Assembly (NCBI RefSeq): GCF_021395205.1
Contig: NZ_JAJVCS010000006.1
Span: forward strand, 62,001-126,000
Origin: Polynucleobacter sp. IMCC 30228
GTDB lineage: Bacteria > Pseudomonadota > Gammaproteobacteria > Burkholderiales > Burkholderiaceae
Direction of reading: 5' to 3'
DNA length: 64,000 bases
The notes under the pieces are model-generated. The model made no database searches and had not been told where the DNA came from. It was given only the letters and a program-made list of their open reading frames with translations. Position numbers and translations under genes: made by a program. Position 1 is the stretch's first letter, and each line of letters opens with the position of its first letter. Shown in pieces: positions 28,336 through 37,019 of this stretch.

Positions 28336-29130
28336 ATGGATTTAGGGATCAAAGGGAGAGTGGCGATCGTAACTGGCGGAAGTCGCGGCATTGGCAAAGA
28401 AACTGCCCGTGAATTTTTAGAAGCTGGTGTTAAGGTTATGACCTGCTCACGGCATGCCGACGAGCTAAATGAGACCTGCAAAGAATTGGCCAAAACTACT
28501 GGGGGCGAAATTAACTCCATGGTTGCTGATATGACAAATCCAGAAGATATTAAAAAATTAGTCAATAAAACCCTGGAAACTTATGGCACAGTTGATATTT
28601 TAATTAATAACGCTGGAACAATGTATTCGGGGCGCTTCGCAGAGCTAACGGATGAAGGTCTGCAAACGCAGCTTGACACCAAATTGTTCGGATTTATGCG
28701 CGCCATCCGCGCCGTATCACCAATCATGCGGGAGAAAAAATGGGGGCGCATTGTTAGCCTCATTGGCGGCGCAGGCAAAGAACCTGATCCTTATATGTTT
28801 GGATCAGGCATGACCAATAGCGCCTTGCTGAATTTGACCAAGTCTCTGTCTACTGAGTTTGCACCGGATAATGTCCTTGTTAATGCAGTTTGTCCTGGAT
28901 GGGTTGCAACCCAGCTATGGCGGCAACATGCGGAAGGCCTCAAAAAAGAACTTGGTGTCATTGACGAGGAAGAAGCTAGACGTCTTGCTACCAGAAAAAA
29001 TGCCTTAGGACGTTTTGGTAAACCAGAAGAACTTGCGAATGCAATTGTATTTTTATGCTCGGAAAGAGCAAGTTATATAACCGGTGTTTCGCTAAATCTT
29101 GATGGCGGTAGACTCAAAGGCCTATGGTAA
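28336..29130 (+). CDS. Atypical short-chain dehydrogenase/reductase
   Basis: A 264-residue Rossmann-fold protein of the SDR superfamily. The NAD(P)-binding TGGSRGIG is at 13-20, NNAG at 91-94, and the C-terminal end SERASYITGVSLNLDGG is typical. The usual YxxxK active site is missing: by alignment to the following SALLNLTK helix, Tyr becomes Ser157 and Lys becomes Asn161. The catalytic Asn of helix alpha-4 is Lys116. Related diverged SDRs with Asn at the Lys position exist, so it may still bind cofactor but use different chemistry. It is led by AGGAGA and probably transcribed with the following ABC transporter genes. Substrate unknown. Confidence 0.85.
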   Translation: MDLGIKGRVAIVTGGSRGIGKETAREFLEAGVKVMTCSRHADELNETCKELAKTTGGEINSMVADMTNPEDIKKLVNKTLETYGTVDILINNAGTMYSGRFAELTDEGLQTQLDTKLFGFMRAIRAVSPIMREKKWGRIVSLIGGAGKEPDPYMFGSGMTNSALLNLTKSLSTEFAPDNVLVNAVCPGWVATQLWRQHAEGLKKELGVIDEEEARRLATRKNALGRFGKPEELANAIVFLCSERASYITGVSLNLDGGRLKGLW

Positions 29131-29183
29131 ATTAGCGCTATAGCGTTAATTATGATGAGCTTAATCTCCTCCTTAAATGATTA

Positions 29184-29204
29184 CGATGGCATAGCATGCC
29201 ATCG
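29184..29204. repeat. Perfect 9-base inverted repeat before the ABC ATPase gene
   Basis: CGATGGCAT and ATGCCATCG are separated by AGC. The repeat sits 54 bases after the SDR stop and 9 bases before ATG 29214, and it contains the alternative ATG at 29196. There is no T-run, so a terminator is unlikely. A protein-binding site or an RNA hairpin that modulates translation of the transporter is possible. Confidence 0.5.
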
Positions 29205-29213
29205 CTACTCAAT

Positions 29214-29996
29214 ATGATTGAATTACAGTCTCTTGGAAAAAAATTCTACAAAGACAAGAGCAATCTCGAGGTTGTAAGCAACATTTCTCTCGCCTTTAAG
29301 GCCCATTCCTTCACGGCCCTTATTGGTCCATCTGGATGCGGTAAATCGACCCTGCTAAATATGATTGCAGGTCTTTATAAGCCGACTAGCGGAGAAATTC
29401 TCTATAACAGTAGACAAATAATTGGCGTTAATACTGATGTAGGGTATATGACCCAAAAAGATAATTTGCTCCCATGGAGGACAATTCTTGATAATGTTGC
29501 CCTTCCTCTAGAAATTGCTGGCGTCCCTAAAAAGCAACGACATGAGCAGGCGCGCTCCATCCTGCAACAAGTTGATTTGTCAGGATTTGAAAATAAATAC
29601 TCGAGCGAGCTATCAGGCGGCATGAGAAAGCGTGCTTGCTTGGCCCGCATGCTACTTTATAAGCCCAAAATACTATTGCTAGATGAGCCTTTTGCAGCCC
29701 TGGATGCTCAATTAAGAATTGCGATGCACGAACTTCTTTTACGCTTATGGGAAGAGTATAAGCAAACGATTATTTTAGTGACTCATGATCTTATTGAAGC
29801 CGTATCTTTGGCTGATCGGGTAATTGTTTTTAGTCCACGACCAGCATCCGTAGCATTTCAAAAGGAAGTAGATTTAGCGCGGCCTCGTGATGTACTTCAA
29901 GTTCGTTTTACTAAAGAGTTTCAAAATATTCACAACACTATTTGGGATTATTTACAACAACAATATGCTGCAGATAGGCTTACCTATGCCAAATAA
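29214..29996 (+). CDS. ABC transporter ATPase, SsuB/TauB/NitT type
   Basis: ATP-binding subunit of an importer in the nitrate/sulfonate/taurine family. With ATG 29214 the protein has 260 residues. Walker A GPSGCGKST, the Q-loop YMTQKDNLLPWRT, the signature LSGGMRKRACLARML, Walker B LLLDEPFAALD and the switch His in VTHDLIEAVSLADR are all intact. An ATG 18 bases upstream (29196) lies inside an inverted repeat and would add MPSLLN. The gene overlaps the permease gene by 11 bases. The substrate is not inferable from the ATPase. Confidence 0.9.
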   Translation: MIELQSLGKKFYKDKSNLEVVSNISLAFKAHSFTALIGPSGCGKSTLLNMIAGLYKPTSGEILYNSRQIIGVNTDVGYMTQKDNLLPWRTILDNVALPLEIAGVPKKQRHEQARSILQQVDLSGFENKYSSELSGGMRKRACLARMLLYKPKILLLDEPFAALDAQLRIAMHELLLRLWEEYKQTIILVTHDLIEAVSLADRVIVFSPRPASVAFQKEVDLARPRDVLQVRFTKEFQNIHNTIWDYLQQQYAADRLTYAK

Positions 29997-30798
29997 AAAA
30001 ATAACTAAAAACTTGACCAAGTTTTCTGGTCACGCGGATCTAAATCACTATTTAATGTTTATTTTACAAATCGTTGTGGGTTTATTTGTGCTATCACTAT
30101 GGGAACTTGGCTCTGGGACGATAGTTGATTCATTTTTAATTAGCGAACCATCTAGTATATTTAAACGCCTTTATGGCTGGATTGCTGCAAAATCTATTTG
30201 GGTACATATATGGGCAACTCTATATTCTACGATCATTGGTTTTTTTATCGGAACCATTGCTGGAGTGATTGCTGGAATATGCCTAGCTCTTTCGCCCTTT
30301 TTTAGCCGCTTATTAAATCCCTTTATTTGGGCTTTAAATGCATCCCCTAAAGTCGCGCTTGCGCCACTCTTTATACTTTGGTTTGGTTTAGGTATTGAGT
30401 CCAAAATTGCTTTAGCAGCTGTACTTGTCGTTTTTTTGGTTTTTGTGAGTACCTATGCAGGCGTAAAACAAGTTGATCCTGATTTAGTTGATACCGTAAA
30501 GTTAATGGGGGCATCAAAATTTCAAATTTTGACAAAAGTTATTTTGCCCGATGCTACCCCTTGGATATATGTGGGCATTCAAAGCGCTATTCCATATGCA
30601 CTCATTGGCACTATCATTGGCGAAATGATAGCCTCCAATCGTGGACTGGGATACCTTGTACAAAGATCAGGTAGCGAATTTGATACTGCTGGCGTATTTG
30701 CATCGCTTATTGTTATTTCTTTAATTGGGGTAGCATTAAACCAGATTTTTGCTTTAATTCAAGCTCGTTCACAGAAATGGAAATTGATTAGTCGTTAA
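29986..30798 (+). CDS. ABC transporter permease, SsuC/TauC type
   Basis: Inner-membrane permease of the binding-protein-dependent transport family. Starting at ATG 29986 it has 270 residues and about six helices, with the EAA loop near KLMGASKFQILTKVILPDAT contacting the ATPase and the conserved SPKVALAPLFILWFGLG. The start lies inside the last codons of the ATPase gene, indicating coupling. A longer frame from 29887 overlaps the ATPase by 110 bases and is unlikely. The solute-binding protein gene follows after 31 bases. Confidence 0.88.
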   Translation: MPNKKITKNLTKFSGHADLNHYLMFILQIVVGLFVLSLWELGSGTIVDSFLISEPSSIFKRLYGWIAAKSIWVHIWATLYSTIIGFFIGTIAGVIAGICLALSPFFSRLLNPFIWALNASPKVALAPLFILWFGLGIESKIALAAVLVVFLVFVSTYAGVKQVDPDLVDTVKLMGASKFQILTKVILPDATPWIYVGIQSAIPYALIGTIIGEMIASNRGLGYLVQRSGSEFDTAGVFASLIVISLIGVALNQIFALIQARSQKWKLISR

Positions 30799-30829
30799 TT
30801 TATTACAAGAAAAAACTCAGGAGGCAACT

Positions 30830-31819
30830 ATGAAATTACTAAAAAAAATTTATCTTTTTGTAGCTATATGTAGCATTTCATTTCAAATTCAAGCCCAATC
30901 AGAAGTAGTCCGCTTTGCTAATATTGGGCATGGTTACTATGCTGGTCCTCTCTATGTAGCAGTACGCGAAAATTTATTTCAAAAATATGGTCTTACGCCA
31001 GAAATTACCACCGCCCAAGGTGGTCCGTTAGTATTTCAGGCAGTCTTTACGCGACAAGCAGATTTTGGAATTGTTAGTTACGAACACATTCTGACAGCGG
31101 CTGGGCAAGGCCGTCGATTAGTCTCCATATTTAACGTAACTAGCCGTCCAATTAACAATATTATTGTTAATAACAAGCTTTTTGATTCTGATGGAAAAAA
31201 ACCAATAAAAGATCGTATTCTTGCGCTCAAAGGTAAGCGCATTGGGGTTCCATCTGCCGGTGGATCTGGTGAAAAGATACTAGGATCACTTGCAATGAAA
31301 TATGGGCTACAAATCCCTGGTGATATAGAGCTGGTCTACTTGGGGCCTGATGCCAATACCTATGTAGGAGCCTTTAAAAATAACTTAATTGATGCTGCAG
31401 TTCCATTTGAGCCTGCTGGCGTTCAGGTTGAGAAGGAAAAATTAGGGAAAATTTATGTCAATTTAATGAATGGTGAAGTTGAAGAATTTCGTGATTTAAA
31501 TTATATGAATTTAATAACCAGCCCAGCAACCATTGCAGAAAAACCAGAGCTGACCAAGAAGATGGTTGCGATTTTTGCTGAGGCACAAAAAATTCTTTTA
31601 AATGAGGCAAAAGGTAAGGCAATCATGGCGAAAGAATTCCCTAATTTATCGCCAGAAGTAAATGATCGAGCCTATGCTGTTGTAAAGCAAATTTGGAGCC
31701 CAGATGGAAAAATGACAATTGAAGGCGGTAAAAAGGTATTTGACTATCTACAACCAAAACAAGATAAGGCAATCAATTTTCCTCAAACTTTTACCAATCA
31801 ATTCTTGCCGTCACAATAA
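30830..31819 (+). CDS. ABC transporter solute-binding protein, NMT1/SsuA type
   Basis: Periplasmic ligand-binding protein of the SsuA/THI5-like fold, 329 residues, with a signal peptide ending near IQAQS (about residue 23). The mature protein shows GHGYYAGPLYVAVRENLFQ, KYGLTPEITTAQGG, a segment KGKRIGVPSAGGSGEKILG and a C-terminal domain typical of sulfonate, nitrate or pyrimidine-precursor receptors. A strong GGAGG lies 6-8 bases before ATG 30830. With the ATPase and permease it makes a complete importer. Ligand unknown; an aromatic or organic acid used by the SDR is only a guess. Confidence 0.88.
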   Translation: MKLLKKIYLFVAICSISFQIQAQSEVVRFANIGHGYYAGPLYVAVRENLFQKYGLTPEITTAQGGPLVFQAVFTRQADFGIVSYEHILTAAGQGRRLVSIFNVTSRPINNIIVNNKLFDSDGKKPIKDRILALKGKRIGVPSAGGSGEKILGSLAMKYGLQIPGDIELVYLGPDANTYVGAFKNNLIDAAVPFEPAGVQVEKEKLGKIYVNLMNGEVEEFRDLNYMNLITSPATIAEKPELTKKMVAIFAEAQKILLNEAKGKAIMAKEFPNLSPEVNDRAYAVVKQIWSPDGKMTIEGGKKVFDYLQPKQDKAINFPQTFTNQFLPSQ

Positions 31820-31838
31820 TTCTGGAAATAATTAGCAC

Positions 31839-33362
31839 TTAGCTCGCAAACTGCTGACGCAACATATTTTTCTGTACCTTGCCCATTGCATTCCGAGGTA
31901 AATCCTTCATGATTTCAATGCGCTTAGGTACTTTAAAATTCGCGATTTGCCCTTTGAGCGAATCAATCATGGATTGGGTATCTAATTTCACTCCTGCTTT
32001 TGGTACAACTACTGCCAACACAGCCTCACCAAAATCGGGGTGCGGAATACCAATGACGGCGCTCTCTGCGACGCCGGCCATGTCATCAATAAAACTTTCA
32101 ATCTCTTTGGGATAAACGTTATAGCCCCCAGAAATAATCAAATCTTTACTACGGCCCACAATCGATAAATAATGATCTGGAACTTTACCGCTAATATTTG
32201 TTCCGCCCCAGCGACCCACGTCACCTGTTTTAAACCAACCATCAGCAGTAAATTCTTCAGCGGTTTTTTCAGGCATGTGCCAGTAACCCTTAAAAATATT
32301 AGGGCCCTTTACTTGTACACCGCCTATTTCGTCTACCTGACAAATTTGCCCGTCATCACTCACCACCCTGACGCTCACTCCGGGTAACGGCACGCCAACG
32401 GCCCCACCAACCCGAGGACCTTGATATGGATTAGAAGTCAGCATGATGGTTTCGCTCATGCCATAACGCTCTAGAATAGTATGTCCAGTCAACTTTTTAA
32501 ACTCGTTAAAGGTTTCAGTTAGCAAGGGTGCAGAACCAGAAATAAATAAACGCATGTTGCGACATACTGCTTTCGTAAAGGTCTTGTCAGCCGTTAGACG
32601 CACATAAAAGGTAGGCACTCCCATCATGACAGTAGCGCGGGGCATTTGCTGAATTAGTTGGGCAGTATCGAGGCGGGGTAGCCAAATCATTTTGCTGCCA
32701 TTCACTAAAGCGCCATGGACCGCCACAAATAAACCATGTACATGAAAAATCGGCAAGGCATGTAATAAAACATCACCCTTTTGCCATTGCCAAAAATCTT
32801 TTAATACTAAACAATTGCTGCCTAAATTACGATGCGTTAGCATCGCTCCTTTGCTACGTCCAGTAGTACCTGAGGTATAGAGAATGGCAGCTAAATCATC
32901 GTCTTTAGAGGCCACCGTTTTAAATTGATCACTTTGACCAGTAGCGCGCCCAAGTAAGCTACCCGAGCGGTTGTCATCTAAGGTAAATACGTGATTCGTG
33001 CCCGCCTTAAATGCAACCTTAGAAACCCAAGCAAAATTTTTGCTGCTACAGACCATGACTGCAGGCTTAGCATTTTCAATGAAATATTGAATTTCAGCAG
33101 CCTGATAAGCGGTATTTAAAGGCAGGTAAACATAGCCCGCCCGAATAGTGGCTAAGTATAAAAATAGGGCCTCGGGCGACTTTTCTACTTGAACTGCAAC
33201 CCGAGCCCCTTGAGGCAAGCCAAGACTTTTTAAGAGGTTGGCCAACATTGCTGAAGCGCGCTCTAAATCTCTCCACGAGTAATACAAACCATCTTGAGTT
33301 TCGATTGCACACGCTTTGCGATCTTTTGGAAAACCCTTTTCCAATACTGAATACAAATTCAT
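31839..33362 (-). CDS. matB: Malonyl-CoA synthetase (acyl-adenylate-forming)
   Basis: ATP-dependent ligase expected to turn malonate plus CoA into malonyl-CoA. The 507-residue protein has the ANL-family core: P-loop-like YTSGTTGRSKGAMLTHRNL, ERYGMSE, the hinge TGDVGRW, then GYNVYPKEIESFID and the catalytic Lys in LPRNAMGKVQK. Family membership alone would allow other short acids. The assignment to malonate rests on the mcd gene two genes upstream in the same leftward unit and a Bug receptor between them, a known mat-type arrangement. It converges on the solute-binding gene with 19 bases between stops. Confidence 0.87.
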   Translation of the reverse strand: MNLYSVLEKGFPKDRKACAIETQDGLYYSWRDLERASAMLANLLKSLGLPQGARVAVQVEKSPEALFLYLATIRAGYVYLPLNTAYQAAEIQYFIENAKPAVMVCSSKNFAWVSKVAFKAGTNHVFTLDDNRSGSLLGRATGQSDQFKTVASKDDDLAAILYTSGTTGRSKGAMLTHRNLGSNCLVLKDFWQWQKGDVLLHALPIFHVHGLFVAVHGALVNGSKMIWLPRLDTAQLIQQMPRATVMMGVPTFYVRLTADKTFTKAVCRNMRLFISGSAPLLTETFNEFKKLTGHTILERYGMSETIMLTSNPYQGPRVGGAVGVPLPGVSVRVVSDDGQICQVDEIGGVQVKGPNIFKGYWHMPEKTAEEFTADGWFKTGDVGRWGGTNISGKVPDHYLSIVGRSKDLIISGGYNVYPKEIESFIDDMAGVAESAVIGIPHPDFGEAVLAVVVPKAGVKLDTQSMIDSLKGQIANFKVPKRIEIMKDLPRNAMGKVQKNMLRQQFAS

Positions 33363-33393
33363 ACGAACCTCAAAATGATCTACTGCATAACAA

Positions 33394-34392
33394 TTAATCG
33401 AGAGTGGCGCCCGATTTTTTAACTACCCCAGCCCAACGCTTAACATCTGAATTAACTAATTTTCCAAACGCTTCGCCATATAAATTTGGGGTATCCGAGC
33501 CGTTGGAAGCCCAAATGGCTTTTAACTTTGGTGTATTTAGCGCTTTCTCCACTTCTGCAATCATTTTGTCGACAATGGGCTTTGGCGTACCTTTGGGGGC
33601 AAACATGGCATACCACGTTGACACTTCATAATTCGGTAGACCAGCCTCCATGAAGGTCGGTACATTCGGAATTGCTGGTGAGCGCTTAGGTGAAGCAACC
33701 GCAATAGCAAATAGTTTTCCACCATTAATCTGCTGCGCTGAAGTACCTAAACCATCAAACTCAAGATCAACTTGCCCTGCCAATAAATCATTCATCGCTG
33801 GGCCTGCACCCCGATAAGGAATATGCGTAATGAAGGTACCCGTTTGTATTTTAAATAATTCGCCCGCTAAATGATGCACGGTGCCACTACCAGCACTAGC
33901 AAAATTATATTTACCAGGGTTCTTTTTTAAGAGCTCAATAAATTGCTTTAAATCACGCGCACTCACTTTTTGTGGATTAACTACTAAAACTTGTGGTGGG
34001 CTAGCAATGAGAGCAACGGGGATAAAGCTCTTCTCAATATCGTAATCAAGATTTTTATACATCGAAGGTGCAATAGTGTGGTGCGAAGCGCCAATAAACC
34101 AACTATACCCATCAGGGGGTGCCTTGGCTGCAACCGAAGCACCCACCGTGCCACCAGCTCCACCACGATTATCGATTAATACTTGTACGCCCAATTGCTC
34201 GCCTAACTGAGCGGCTAAAGGACGGGCAAAAGCGTCAGTACCGCCGCCAGCAGGAAAGGGATTTAATAAAGTAATAGGTTTGGTAGGCCACGTCTGAGCT
34301 ACAACTACGCCAGCAAATGCCATTAAGGCTAAGACAAAAGCCAAGCGCAGTTGTTGCGCCAGTAGGGATAAACTATTTGATTGAACCATCAT
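33394..34392 (-). CDS. Bug family (TctC) periplasmic solute-binding protein, malonate locus
   Basis: A 332-residue receptor with a signal peptide (hydrophobic residues about 12-31, cleavage near VVAQT) and the Bug hallmark WPTKPITLLNPFPAGGGTDA. The typical SGTVHHLAGELF and THIPYRGAGPAMNDLLAGQVD segments follow. GGAGA lies about 8 bases before the first of two ATGs. It lies between mcd and matB, so malonate is the best ligand guess. No TctAB permease genes are in the window, as is common for Bug receptors. Confidence 0.9.
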   Translation of the reverse strand: MMVQSNSLSLLAQQLRLAFVLALMAFAGVVVAQTWPTKPITLLNPFPAGGGTDAFARPLAAQLGEQLGVQVLIDNRGGAGGTVGASVAAKAPPDGYSWFIGASHHTIAPSMYKNLDYDIEKSFIPVALIASPPQVLVVNPQKVSARDLKQFIELLKKNPGKYNFASAGSGTVHHLAGELFKIQTGTFITHIPYRGAGPAMNDLLAGQVDLEFDGLGTSAQQINGGKLFAIAVASPKRSPAIPNVPTFMEAGLPNYEVSTWYAMFAPKGTPKPIVDKMIAEVEKALNTPKLKAIWASNGSDTPNLYGEAFGKLVNSDVKRWAGVVKKSGATLD

Positions 34393-34429
34393 GCTAAGTC
34401 TCCTTTATTTATGTGCTGATTATTTTAAG

Positions 34430-35734
34430 CTAAGAGGCCATTAAGCGACTGATCAAACGCGAATACATGACCTCACCATTGACAAAGCGTTCGTGGTTCT
34501 CTTCTACGCTAGCTAAATCATATAGATAATTGACCATAATGCCCGCCGATTGGCGTAAACCCTTACGCGATAAATCACCTGCCCAGTTAATTTGATGCAA
34601 CTTCGCACCGTTACCTAAGTGAAATTTAGCTACAGGATTGCCATTGCGTCCCGTTGAGACGTGAGCCAAATATAGCGCTGTTAAACAGAGTAATGCACTT
34701 TTTTCCTTTGCCGTAGCAGTATCAGGATGCCATCCTCCGCCTAAACGCTCTGCCCAAGAATGATCCGTTAAATTTAGAGTTGCTAAGGCCTGATCACGGG
34801 CAGTACGAAGTGCTGGCTTAATTTGCTCCATCGGCATTTGATCCGCTAAATTTGCACCCGCAGCAATCCAATCTACAAGACCTGGAATAGGCGATAAAGT
34901 AATAAATGTTTTAAGCGACGGAAATTCCGCATGCAATTGTTCAGCAACCCGTTTAATTAAAAAATTACCCATCGAAACGCCGCGCAAGCCTGGCTCGCAG
35001 TTACTAATAGAATAAAAGGCGGCCACTTTATATTCTTTTGGCTGACTTACTGCCTCAGCCTTCTTGTCTACTAACGGGGCAATGGCTATGGGAATATCTG
35101 GTAATAAACCGACTTCTACAAAAATTAAGGGTTCATCAGGTAATTGGGGATGAAAAAAAGCAAAGCAGCGACGATCGGGCTGTAAACGACGGCGTAAATC
35201 ATCCCAGCCATCAATCGCATGCACAGCCTCATGTTTAATAATTTTCTCTAGCACTTCAGCTGGCGACTTCCAATCGACTCGGTGCATCTTTAAAAATCCT
35301 GGATTAAACCAAGAGGAAAGTAGATGGCGCATATCAAAATCAACTGTTGCTAGTTCGGGTTTTTTATCGAGTAACTGCAACAAATCGCGGCGCATTTCTA
35401 CCACCGCTGCAGTACCTGCGCGAGCGCGATTAAGACGGCGTAGTAGTTCTTGGCGTGGCGATTCGGTAATTCGCTGTAAACGCACATAGTTGCGTGTATT
35501 GGGATCAGCAGCAAAACTTTGCGCAGCCTTTAATACTTTATCGGGGTCAGGATTATATTTTTCAGCTAATGCGGTGAAAAACTTTATGTGCTGATCTTTA
35601 TCTAATTTACGATAATTATGAATTAACTCATCAGCCATGCTGACCGCATTCGATTCCCCGCGCTCAGAAATCAGGCGGTTAACTGCGCCAATAGCACGCG
35701 CCAAATACCGTGACTTAGTCAGTTTCTCGAGCAT
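34430..35734 (-). CDS. mcd: Malonyl-CoA decarboxylase
   Basis: Converts malonyl-CoA to acetyl-CoA and CO2. The 434-residue product has an N-terminal helical oligomerisation domain (about residues 1-140) and a C-terminal GNAT-like catalytic domain with FYSISNCEPGLRGVSMGNFL, FITLSPIPGLVDW and the terminal block KFHLGNGAKLHQINWAGDLS. ATG 35734 has GAAGGAAG about 5 bases upstream; a longer frame from 35794 would run into lgt. With MatB it forms a malonate to acetyl-CoA route (matA equivalent). It follows lgt by 10 bases in a leftward unit. Confidence 0.93.
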   Translation of the reverse strand: MLEKLTKSRYLARAIGAVNRLISERGESNAVSMADELIHNYRKLDKDQHIKFFTALAEKYNPDPDKVLKAAQSFAADPNTRNYVRLQRITESPRQELLRRLNRARAGTAAVVEMRRDLLQLLDKKPELATVDFDMRHLLSSWFNPGFLKMHRVDWKSPAEVLEKIIKHEAVHAIDGWDDLRRRLQPDRRCFAFFHPQLPDEPLIFVEVGLLPDIPIAIAPLVDKKAEAVSQPKEYKVAAFYSISNCEPGLRGVSMGNFLIKRVAEQLHAEFPSLKTFITLSPIPGLVDWIAAGANLADQMPMEQIKPALRTARDQALATLNLTDHSWAERLGGGWHPDTATAKEKSALLCLTALYLAHVSTGRNGNPVAKFHLGNGAKLHQINWAGDLSRKGLRQSAGIMVNYLYDLASVEENHERFVNGEVMYSRLISRLMAS

Positions 35735-35744
35735 GCTACTTCCT

Positions 35745-36542
35745 TCAGGGTTTGCTATTTTTTTGTCTAAGCAGCAAATATAACCCAAAGGCAACCATAG
35801 GCAATGACAACCATTGACCCATCGACAGACCCAGCCCCAATAAACCTAAAAAAGCATCAGGTTCACGGGCGAATTCAGCGAGAAAGCGACAGATGCCATA
35901 CCCCACTAGAAAAAATCCAGATACCTGTCCTAGCCGGCGAGGATGCCTGGCATAAAGCCAAAGCACCATACCCAAAAGCAGACCTTCTCCACCCAATTGA
36001 TAGAGTTGTGAGGGATGGCGCGGTAAATTGTCGACAGCTGGAAATACCATTGACCAAGGCACATCTGTGGGACGACCCCAGAGCTCGCCGTTAATAAAAT
36101 TTCCTAGGCGCCCAAAGGCTAATCCAAATGGCACCAAGGGGGCAACCAAATCACTCACCGTAAGAAAGCTAGTATGTCGCCTATGGGCAACCCAGAACAT
36201 CGCGGTAATTACTCCAAGTAAACCCCCGTGAAAGGACATCCCGCCCTCCCAGACTTTAAAAATATTAAGGGGATGTGACAAATAAAATGCGGGCATATAA
36301 AAGCAAACGTAGCCTAAACGTCCACCAATAATCACTCCCAAAACTCCAGCAAATAGTAAATCTTCAAGCTCTTTATTGGTCCAGCCCAAGGCTTTAAATT
36401 GCGGCATACGAATGCGGATACGGCCGAGTAAAATAAACTGCGCAAACGCCATCAAGTACGTTAAACCATACCAATGAATACCAAAAGAGCCCAGATGAAT
36501 AGCGACCGGATCAAAGTTAGGATGAATTAGCACGGCAGGCAC
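35745..36542 (-). CDS. lgt: Prolipoprotein diacylglyceryl transferase
   Basis: Inner-membrane enzyme that transfers diacylglycerol from phosphatidylglycerol to the lipobox Cys of prolipoproteins. The 265-residue protein has about seven helices and the family motifs [31 protein letters not shown] with the conserved His, and the Lgt signature [16 protein letters not shown]. The frame starts at GTG 36542, directly abutting the holC stop. A second GTG at 36533 giving [15 protein letters not shown] would match the usual family N-terminus and may be the real start. Confidence 0.95.
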   Translation of the reverse strand: MPAVLIHPNFDPVAIHLGSFGIHWYGLTYLMAFAQFILLGRIRIRMPQFKALGWTNKELEDLLFAGVLGVIIGGRLGYVCFYMPAFYLSHPLNIFKVWEGGMSFHGGLLGVITAMFWVAHRRHTSFLTVSDLVAPLVPFGLAFGRLGNFINGELWGRPTDVPWSMVFPAVDNLPRHPSQLYQLGGEGLLLGMVLWLYARHPRRLGQVSGFFLVGYGICRFLAEFAREPDAFLGLLGLGLSMGQWLSLPMVAFGLYLLLRQKNSKP

Positions 36543-37007
36543 TCAGGTTTTAGTTTGGTCAAAATTGTGTAGCTCATGACCTAAGTCACGATAAGTTTTA
36601 AAACGATTGCGTCCAGCTAAGCGCTCTGCTTCATGGGTTGTAACCACTTCGACGATGCGGGGGAAACGTTCTACTAGGGCTGTGATATCGCTAGGCATCT
36701 CTTGGCCTAATTGGATCAAAATATCCGCATGCGGAATCGCTTGTAAGCTATTCACTGCGCAATCTTCAGTTAAAACAATCGGGGTTTCTGCAGCCGCCTC
36801 ATGATCGATAAAACAATGGGGTAAAAAATCGGTCTTACTAAAAGTCCAGAGTAGCTCATCCAGGCGCTTCAGCTCAGCTTTATTTGCCACAATCACAATG
36901 GGCCGCACAGGCTGGCCTTCTGCCGTTGAACTCCAAATTTTGCGTGTGAGCCGACACACATAATCTAGCTTATCGCCCACATTGCTATGAAAATCAATTC
37001 TTGCCAT
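36543..37007 (-). CDS. holC: DNA polymerase III chi subunit
   Basis: Accessory subunit of the clamp loader that links SSB to the replicase through chi-psi. The 154-residue protein has the HolC pattern: RIDFHSNVGDKLDYVCRL at the N-terminus, VIVANKAELKRLDELLWTF, then DFLPHC and a Rossmann-like C-terminal half. It lies between pepA (12 bases upstream) and lgt (no gap), the usual pepA-holC order of proteobacteria. No unusual feature was seen. Confidence 0.9.
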   Translation of the reverse strand: MARIDFHSNVGDKLDYVCRLTRKIWSSTAEGQPVRPIVIVANKAELKRLDELLWTFSKTDFLPHCFIDHEAAAETPIVLTEDCAVNSLQAIPHADILIQLGQEMPSDITALVERFPRIVEVVTTHEAERLAGRNRFKTYRDLGHELHNFDQTKT

Positions 37008-37019
37008 ACGTAAACTCGC

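Noticed and set aside
29887..29985. Longer N-terminus for the ABC permease
   Set aside because: It lies within the ATPase coding sequence, and the permease-like sequence begins after MPNKK at 29986.
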